Positions 22,272 through 27,375 of a stretch of DNA of 27,375 nucleotides are shown here, piece by piece (position 1 is the first letter of the stretch; each line of letters begins with the position of its first letter). The notes under the pieces were generated by a model. That model did not search any database. It saw only the letters and a program-made list of their open reading frames with translations, and was not told the origin of the DNA. The stretch is taken from NCBI GenBank assembly GCA_001028025.1, contig LDAQ01000148.1:1-27375 (forward strand), in the 5' to 3' direction. The translations under genes and the position numbers were made by a program. Origin of the DNA: Faecalicatena fissicatena. GTDB taxonomy: Bacteria; Bacillota; Clostridia; Lachnospirales; Lachnospiraceae.

Positions 22272-22347
22272 TTTATGATTTTTTTATGATAATATAGTAC
22301 TATCTAAACGAACTTATAATAAATACAGCCAGAAAACGAGGTCTAAA

Positions 22348-23016
22348 ATGCAGAGAATATTAATAGTTGAAGATGACTGGGAGTTAAACAAGGGCATCTG
22401 CTATATCCTGGAAAAAGAGGGATATGCTGTAAATGCGGCACATTCAATAGAGGAAGCAAAGGAAGTATACCTGCAGAATGAGGTCCGGCTTGTCTTGTTG
22501 GATGTGAATCTACCGGATGGGGAAGGCTTTTCTTTCTGCGTATGGGTGAAGGAGCGCCATAATATACCGGTGCTGTTTCTCACTGCAAGGGACATGGAAG
22601 AGGATGCACTGCTGGGCTATGAACTGGGGGCGGATGATTATGTGACTAAGCCCTTTTCCATGAAAATTCTGCTGAAAAAGATAGATGTCATATTAAAGAG
22701 GTCAGGGGATGCGGGCAGCCGGCCGTGGTATGATGGCTTTCTGAAAATTGATCCTGCAAAAGCAAGGGTAGAGGTGAATGGGCAGGAATGTGCGGTTACA
22801 CCCACCGAATTCAGACTGCTGCAGGAGTTTATCACCCATGGCGGCCAGCTTTTAACGTATGACGTACTGCTGGAACGGCTGTGGGACAGTGGCGGGCAGT
22901 TTGTGGACAAACATGCACTTGCAGTCAATGTAAACCGGCTGCGGAGAAAGATTGAAGATGAGGAACACAAATATATTTCAAACGTATATGGGATGGGATA
23001 TCAATGGCTGGATTAA
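22348..23016 (+). CDS. OmpR-family response regulator
   Basis: The 222-aa product has a receiver domain (1 to about 115) with Asp9/Asp10, phospho-acceptor Asp52 (LVLLDVNLPDG), Thr in FLTARD and Lys in YVTKPF. A winged-helix DNA-binding domain (about 125-222) has LTPTEFRLL-like VTPTEFRLLQEF, VDKHALAVNVNRLRRKI and the terminal YGMGYQW. It pairs with the kinase encoded next; their frames overlap by 13 bp. The type and the ABC transporter genes downstream recall the BceR/VncR groups, which answer to cell-envelope stress or antimicrobial peptides. The signal here is unknown. Confidence 0.95.
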   Translation: MQRILIVEDDWELNKGICYILEKEGYAVNAAHSIEEAKEVYLQNEVRLVLLDVNLPDGEGFSFCVWVKERHNIPVLFLTARDMEEDALLGYELGADDYVTKPFSMKILLKKIDVILKRSGDAGSRPWYDGFLKIDPAKARVEVNGQECAVTPTEFRLLQEFITHGGQLLTYDVLLERLWDSGGQFVDKHALAVNVNRLRRKIEDEEHKYISNVYGMGYQWLD

Positions 23017-23924
23017 TCATATTAGCAATATGTGCCTCAGTGCTGGCCGCTGTTATGGCGTGGAAGATGTGGCGCATGAAGAAAGAAGTCTATCAGTTTG
23101 CTGAGCATCTGGAAGAAAACCTGGACAACATCATATCCGGAAAAGAAATGATCAGCATGGGAGAAACAGAAGATTCCCTGTGGGGAAAAGTAAATGAGAA
23201 GCTGCTCAGAACAGCGCATATATGGGAAAGAAAAGAGCAGAAGAGTATAAAGGAAAAGAAAGAAATCAAGGAATTGATTTCAGATATTTCTCACCAGACG
23301 AAAACTCCGATCGCCAACCAGAAGGTATATCTGGAAATTCTGAGCCAGGAGGCTATGTCGGATCATGCAAGAGGCTTTCTCAAAAATCTGGAAGGACAGA
23401 CAAACAGGCTGGATTTTCTATTGCAAAGCCTTGTTAAAATGTCCCGTTTGGAGGCCGGTGTCATCCGGATTCAGAAAAAAGATACAGATTTGAGGTATAC
23501 CCTGGGGAGAGCCGTGGAAGCTGTTGTTCCATCAGCATCAGGAAAACAGATCAGCCTCTTTGTGGAATGCGGGGAGGATATCGGCATATCACATGATGAA
23601 AAGTGGACGGAGGAAGCTATTTTTAATATTCTGGACAACGCTGTCAAGTATACCCCAAAAGGCGGAGAAGTCCGTATCAAAGTGTCGGCCCAGGACATCC
23701 TTACCCAAATAAGCATCAGGGATAATGGCAGGGGAATCCCCGCAGAACGGCAGGCACAGATATTTACCAGGTTTTATCGGGAGCCGGAGGTACGTGAACA
23801 GGATGGAATCGGCATCGGCCTGTATCTGGCGAGGAAGATTATTGAACTTCAGAACGGATATATAGAGGTGCTCTCCGAGCACGGCCGGGGTTCGGATTTT
23901 CGGATTTTTCTGCCAAATAACTGA
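23004..23924 (+). CDS. Sensor histidine kinase with a single N-terminal membrane helix
   Basis: The 306-aa product starts with one hydrophobic helix (about 3-22), then a cytoplasmic coiled linker with no extracellular sensor domain. The H-box is SDISHQTKTPIANQK with phospho-acceptor His97. The catalytic domain has the N-box AIFNILDNAVKYTPKGG, the G1 box DNGRGIP, the F-box FTRFYRE and the G2 box GIGIGLYLARKI. Kinases without a sensor domain next to an ABC transporter (intramembrane-sensing type) usually sense through the permease. Those have two helices, so this one-helix form is slightly unusual. The start ATG lies inside the regulator's last codons. Confidence 0.94.
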   Translation: MAGLIILAICASVLAAVMAWKMWRMKKEVYQFAEHLEENLDNIISGKEMISMGETEDSLWGKVNEKLLRTAHIWERKEQKSIKEKKEIKELISDISHQTKTPIANQKVYLEILSQEAMSDHARGFLKNLEGQTNRLDFLLQSLVKMSRLEAGVIRIQKKDTDLRYTLGRAVEAVVPSASGKQISLFVECGEDIGISHDEKWTEEAIFNILDNAVKYTPKGGEVRIKVSAQDILTQISIRDNGRGIPAERQAQIFTRFYREPEVREQDGIGIGLYLARKIIELQNGYIEVLSEHGRGSDFRIFLPNN

Positions 23925-23931
23925 GCAGAAA

Positions 23932-23947
23932 ATCACACTTTTGTGAT
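23932..23947. promoter_or_regulatory. Candidate response-regulator site, ATCACA-N4-TGTGAT (copy 2)
   Basis: The same dyad as at 22242-22257 lies 74 bp upstream of the ABC ATPase start and just after the kinase gene. A possible promoter follows (TTGTGA at 23968-23973, TATTAT at 23993-23998, 19-bp spacer). This fits control of the transporter by the linked two-component system. Confidence 0.55.
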
Positions 23948-24020
23948 AATAGGGCGCTGAGACAGGTTTGTGATATATGTGAGTTATGCTTGTATTATCA
24001 AAAAAGAAGGAGGCAGGCAG

Positions 24021-24716
24021 ATGGAATCCTGGATAGTAGAAACAAGAGGCCTGAAGAAGTATTATCAATTGGGGGATCACACAGTAAAGGCGCTGGACGG
24101 CGTAGACTTTTGTGTGAGGGAGCAGGAGTTTGTAGCAATTATCGGCAAATCTGGAAGTGGAAAAAGTACGCTGCTTCATATGATAGGGGGCCTGGACGTG
24201 CCCACTGGCGGGGAAGTGTATGTAGACGGAAAAAATCTGGGAAAAATGAATAAGGAGCAGCTGGCTGTTTTCCGGCGAAGAAAGGCGGGATTTGTATTCC
24301 AAAGCTATAATCTGGTGCCGGATCTGAACGTGTATGAAAATGTGGTACTGCCAATTGAGCTGGACGGAAGGAGAATTGATAAGCCATTTGTGGATGAGAT
24401 TCTGGACCTGCTGCAACTGGACGGAAAGCGGGAAGCGCTTCCGGGTACCCTCTCAGGCGGGCAGCAGCAGCGTACGGCCATCGCGAGAGCCATTGCCGCA
24501 AAACCTGCAATTATTCTTGCGGATGAACTGACCGGTAATCTGGATACAGCAACGAGCCATGACGTGATGGGACTTCTGAAAATCGTTGCCAGAGAATTTC
24601 AGCAGACAATTATTCTGATTACTCACGACAATGATGTAGCACAGATGGCAGACCGTATCGTGCATATAGAGGACGGACTGATTGTGAAAGAGAGGGATAC
24701 GTATGCTGGCAAATAA
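24021..24716 (+). CDS. ABC transporter ATP-binding protein (LolD/MacB type)
   Basis: ATG 24021 is chosen because AAGGAGG precedes it; the frame is open back to 23970 without a ribosome binding site. The 231-aa product has the Walker A GKSGSGKST (42-50), the Q-loop FVFQSYNLVPDLNVYENV, signature LSGGQQQRTAIARA, Walker B IILADELTGNLD and H-loop THD. The insertion NLVPDLNVYENV after the Q-loop is typical of ATPases that pair with FtsX-type permeases (LolD, MacB, BceA). It powers the permease encoded next, which overlaps by 14 bp. Confidence 0.96.
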   Translation: MESWIVETRGLKKYYQLGDHTVKALDGVDFCVREQEFVAIIGKSGSGKSTLLHMIGGLDVPTGGEVYVDGKNLGKMNKEQLAVFRRRKAGFVFQSYNLVPDLNVYENVVLPIELDGRRIDKPFVDEILDLLQLDGKREALPGTLSGGQQQRTAIARAIAAKPAIILADELTGNLDTATSHDVMGLLKIVAREFQQTIILITHDNDVAQMADRIVHIEDGLIVKERDTYAGK

Positions 24717-27204
24717 TAATCAGCAGGTGGTCTCCAGACTTGCAAAACGTTCTCTTCGGAGCAGCAAAAGCAGGAGCATCATCATGATTGCGGCGGTTAT
24801 GCTTTCATCATTCATGCTGTTTTCCGTGCTTACGGTGGGGACTACTTATTTTAAAATGCAGCGCGTTCAGGATATGAGGTTAAATGGCGCAGAATATGAT
24901 GCTATTATGTATGGCGTTACACCAGCACAGCAGGAATTGTGTGAAAATAATCCGGACATCACAGCAGCAGGCGTTATGGCGGTGGCAGGATATGTTATAG
25001 AGACAGAAGCAGACAATACGCCCAATGTAGGACTTCTCTGGGCTGATGATACGTACTGGAATACAATGAAAAAGCCTGCAATTGAACTGCAGGAGGGGCA
25101 GTATCCACAGGAAGCGGACGAGATCATGGTGACGAAAGAGGCGCTGAAGGAGTGCAAAATGGAAGATCTGTCTGTGGGAGACTCCATTACGTTCAAATAT
25201 GGGGATGCACTGGGGGAGTACACTAAAAAATTCCGTATTTCGGGCATGTGGGACGGGTTTGGAAGCAAAAAAGCATTTTTTGTATCAGAGGCGTTTTATA
25301 AGCAGTCGGGACAGGAGCTGTCGAGTGTTTCCTCAGGGCGCTATCACTTAGACTTTAAAAAGAAAATTATGACACAGAAAGAGCAGGATTCCTTTATAGA
25401 GAGCATGCATCTGGAAAAACAGCAGAGACTGTTTTTTCTGGCAGATTCGGGACATTCGTTCGGCCTGCTCGCCGGGATGGCAGGGCTGATCCTGATTACC
25501 TGCCTGTGCGCATATCTTCTGATCTATAACATTATGTATCTTTCCGTATCAGGAAATATCCGGTACTACGGACTTCTGCAGACTGTGGGAATAACGGGGA
25601 GGCAGATATATAAACTAATGCAGAAGCAGATGCTGTTTATCGGTACCGTGGGAACTGCGGGCGGGATGCTGCTTGGGAGCGGAGTTTCATTTTTCCTTAT
25701 TCCTACGGTTGTAAAGTCTCTGGGAATAAGATCCGCAAAGGCAGGAGATATCACCGTGGCATTCCACCCGGCAGTCTTTCTTTTGACGATATTGTTTACA
25801 GGGCTGACGGTCCGTATTGGGAGCCGCAAGCCCGCTAAAATGGCAGTATCTGTATCACCGGTGGAAGCGCTTGGATACCGGCCTGCCGGGGGAAGGAAAA
25901 GTATCCGCAGAACCGGAAAAGGCAGACTGCTGTGGAGGATGGCAAAGGACCAGCTCACAAAGGATAAGAAAAAATCAACCCTTGTGATTTTTTCTCTGGC
26001 GGCGGGATTGTCGGTTTTTCTGTGTATGATTACCCTGATTGAAAGCCAGGGGGCCAGAACGATCGTATCAAACTTTATGGATATGGATCTGGTGATTAAG
26101 AATGATACACTAAAAAAGGAGGACAGGGAAGAATGGACGCAGATTTTGGATGAAGTACTTCTGGATAAAATCAGGGGAAATCCTGCGGTAAAAGCGGTAA
26201 CGCCGATGCTGAGTGCAGAAATTATTGTTCCCTGGGAACCGGATTTTACCGATATCTGGATGCGGGAATTCTATGAAATGTGGATGACAATCCCTTATGA
26301 GGATGACATAGAAGAATACAAAGCACATCCTGAAAATTTTGGCTCTTTTCTTGTCGGCATTGATGATGCAGAATTTGACTATCTGAACAGTACATTACAA
26401 TCTCAGGTGGACAAAGAGTCATTTTTAAATGGAAAAACATGTATTTTGTATCTGAATGGTATGGAATTTAAGATAAGCGATCTGCAGGGAAAGAAGGTGA
26501 CCTGTGCGGAGTATGCAAATGTACAGAATTCCCGCACATTTGAGATCGCAGGACTGACCGGTGAGACATATTATGCGGGTGCATTGATTGGCTATCCACC
26601 GACAATTATTGTAAGCGACCGTGTGGCAGAGGATTTTATCCCCAATGCATTTGTGTATAAAACGGGCATCCGGTATGAAGAGGAATTCGACCAGAAAGCG
26701 GAGGAGGACATGTTTGCGCTGCTGCAGGCGGATACCTATGCTGAAGATTTTTCATGGGAATCTAAAATAGAAGAGATGGAGATGGTAAAAAAAGCGCAGG
26801 GAAATATGATGGAAGTGGGGATCGGAATCGTCCTGATTCTGGCATTCATCGGGCTTTTGAATTATCTGAATACGGTTACAGGAAACATACAGAGCCGTCA
26901 GGTAGAGCTGGCAATTCTGGAAAGTGTGGGGATGACAGAGAGACAGGTTACGAAAATGCTGATGCTGGAGGGTATTTTATTTGCGGGATGTTCGCTGCTG
27001 CTGGCAGCAACCGTGGGAACCGGGATTACGTACTGGCTTTATCAGTCAATGAACTATCGAAATATAGCATTTTCAGTTCCGGTACTGCCTGTGCTCGGTA
27101 TGACAATTTTTATTATTCTGGTGTGTATAGAGATTCCATTGGGGGCAAGATATTTTCTGGCTAAAAAGGGGTCTGTGGTGGAAAGAATCAGGGGATTTGA
27201 ATAG
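24703..27204 (+). CDS. FtsX-family ABC transporter permease, 833 aa
   Basis: The protein has a duplicated layout. There is one helix at about 25-47, an extracytoplasmic domain to about 250, and three helices at about 252-280, 307-335 and 349-371 (first FtsX domain). The second half has a helix at about 425-448, a second external domain to about 698, and three helices at about 700-725, 752-780 and 788-815 (second FtsX domain: GLLNYLNTVTGNIQSRQVELAILESVGMT). This 4+4 plan differs from the ten-helix BceB permeases and is more like YtrF-, SalY- or Vex-type exporters. Such permeases move lipids, lipoproteins or peptides, or act as mechanotransmitters. The substrate is unknown. The start ATG is inside the ATPase gene. 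No terminator is evident after it. Confidence 0.93.
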   Translation: MLANNNQQVVSRLAKRSLRSSKSRSIIMIAAVMLSSFMLFSVLTVGTTYFKMQRVQDMRLNGAEYDAIMYGVTPAQQELCENNPDITAAGVMAVAGYVIETEADNTPNVGLLWADDTYWNTMKKPAIELQEGQYPQEADEIMVTKEALKECKMEDLSVGDSITFKYGDALGEYTKKFRISGMWDGFGSKKAFFVSEAFYKQSGQELSSVSSGRYHLDFKKKIMTQKEQDSFIESMHLEKQQRLFFLADSGHSFGLLAGMAGLILITCLCAYLLIYNIMYLSVSGNIRYYGLLQTVGITGRQIYKLMQKQMLFIGTVGTAGGMLLGSGVSFFLIPTVVKSLGIRSAKAGDITVAFHPAVFLLTILFTGLTVRIGSRKPAKMAVSVSPVEALGYRPAGGRKSIRRTGKGRLLWRMAKDQLTKDKKKSTLVIFSLAAGLSVFLCMITLIESQGARTIVSNFMDMDLVIKNDTLKKEDREEWTQILDEVLLDKIRGNPAVKAVTPMLSAEIIVPWEPDFTDIWMREFYEMWMTIPYEDDIEEYKAHPENFGSFLVGIDDAEFDYLNSTLQSQVDKESFLNGKTCILYLNGMEFKISDLQGKKVTCAEYANVQNSRTFEIAGLTGETYYAGALIGYPPTIIVSDRVAEDFIPNAFVYKTGIRYEEEFDQKAEEDMFALLQADTYAEDFSWESKIEEMEMVKKAQGNMMEVGIGIVLILAFIGLLNYLNTVTGNIQSRQVELAILESVGMTERQVTKMLMLEGILFAGCSLLLAATVGTGITYWLYQSMNYRNIAFSVPVLPVLGMTIFIILVCIEIPLGARYFLAKKGSVVERIRGFE

Positions 27205-27252
27205 GAACATTGTACTCATGTTTAAGCTATAATCTGCATTGCTGTTTTAAAT

Positions 27253-27282
27253 TTGTAATAAATAAAAAATTTATGATATAAT
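27253..27282 (+). promoter_or_regulatory. Promoter TTGTAA-N18-TATAAT with extended -10 at the right edge
   Basis: TTGTAA at 27253-27258 and TATAAT at 27277-27282, with TGA just before the -10 box. The downstream gene lies outside the window. Confidence 0.7.
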
Positions 27283-27330
27283 GAGCGTTAGTGAGGAAAG
27301 CGTGCCTGCACATTTTCCGAACAGTGAATG

Positions 27331-27357
27331 ATGACATGAATCTTTGATTCATGTTAT
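27331..27357 (+). promoter_or_regulatory. Hairpin in the leader of the gene beyond the right edge
   Basis: ATGACATGAATC and GATTCATGTTAT pair over 12 bp (one G-U) with a TTT loop. It lies about 40 nt after the predicted transcription start. I do not recognise the RNA family. Confidence 0.5.
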
Positions 27358-27375
27358 AATCCCGTCTTTGACAGT

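Larger units (their letters stand above)
21854..22278 (+). pseudogene. Ketopantoate reductase (PanE/ApbA-like) pseudogene: internal deletion, frameshift and 3' truncation
   Basis: After GGAGG, ATG 21854 opens MKIKNVALIGLGAMGVFFAPR, the N-terminal NADP-binding GxGxxG of 2-dehydropantoate 2-reductase, but a stop comes at 21932. The next frame carries AKTQILCVMNGVESEETVAAVYG and FKYMCNVGENLTCAW, which belong to the middle of the same family (NGV motif and catalytic-region helix). About 80-90 residues between these parts are missing. Both sides of the joint share GCCAAGA, as expected for deletion by microhomology. After CAW the homology stops and the DNA becomes a long hairpin. The second half could be read from ATG 21931 but would lack the cofactor domain. 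A functional enzyme is not expected. Confidence 0.85.

Noticed and set aside
23589..24416. Minus-strand open frame of 275 codons
   Set aside because: It is antisense to the kinase and ABC ATPase genes, both of which have clear family motifs.
27290..27330. GAGGAAAG near a promoter as the start of RNase P RNA
   Set aside because: Only the GAGGAAAG word matches; the bases that should follow it in RNase P RNA are absent.

Overview
The window looks like chromosome from a Gram-positive anaerobe of class Clostridia, most likely Lachnospiraceae. The evidence is strong AGGAGG-type ribosome binding sites, sigma-A promoters of the TTGACA-17-TATAAT kind, U-tract terminators, clostridial hydrophobic-W (ChW) repeats, CwlO/PcsB-like NlpC/P60 hydrolases, and a two-component system next to an FtsX-type ABC transporter. 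The taxonomic call is inference from gene content; no rRNA or tRNA gene was found.

Layout. (1) 1-7358, plus strand: the 3' part of a Tad/type IVc pilus-like operon. It holds a TadC-like membrane protein, two tiny related membrane proteins (37 and 51 aa), three more single-helix pilin-like or pseudopilin-like proteins, and, with no gap, a 1575-aa secreted protein with ChW repeats, a right-handed beta-helix, InlB-type repeats and Ig-like domains. (2) 7359-10291: two tandem paralogous secreted cell-wall hydrolases (coiled coil plus NlpC/P60) with related promoters and leaders, each followed by or near a terminator. (3) 10299-14450: a minus-strand glyoxalase-fold protein, then the core genes rpsB and tsf with intrinsic terminators, then a glutamine synthetase with a GSI-beta-like C-terminus. 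(4) 14451-15002: a consensus promoter and a guanine-type purine riboswitch whose apparent target is only a 47-codon remnant of an amidohydrolase (purine-deaminase-like) gene. (5) 15003-19312: a PocR/AraC regulator with a ribosome-binding-site-sequestering leader hairpin, then glycerol dehydrogenase and a fused DhaK-DhaL dihydroxyacetone kinase overlapping by ATGA. Together these encode oxidation of glycerol to dihydroxyacetone and its phosphorylation. (6) 19313-21850, minus strand: an AIM24-family protein, a small XRE regulator with an operator-like promoter region, and a thioredoxin-like lipoprotein with a near-consensus promoter and operator-like palindrome. (7) 21854-22278: a decayed ketopantoate reductase (panE/apbA-like) gene ending in a 20-bp perfect hairpin. 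(8) 22348-27204: a response regulator, histidine kinase, ABC ATPase and FtsX permease. The same dyad, ATCACA-N4-TGTGAT, lies upstream of both the regulator gene and the transporter genes. (9) The right edge has a promoter and the start of a structured leader that runs out of the window.

The most interesting points are the pilus-like locus with near-leaderless EYG mini-proteins and its giant adhesin, the riboswitch left in front of a gene remnant, the repeated N4 dyad that probably is the operator of the two-component/ABC module, and the hairpin-ended panE pseudogene.
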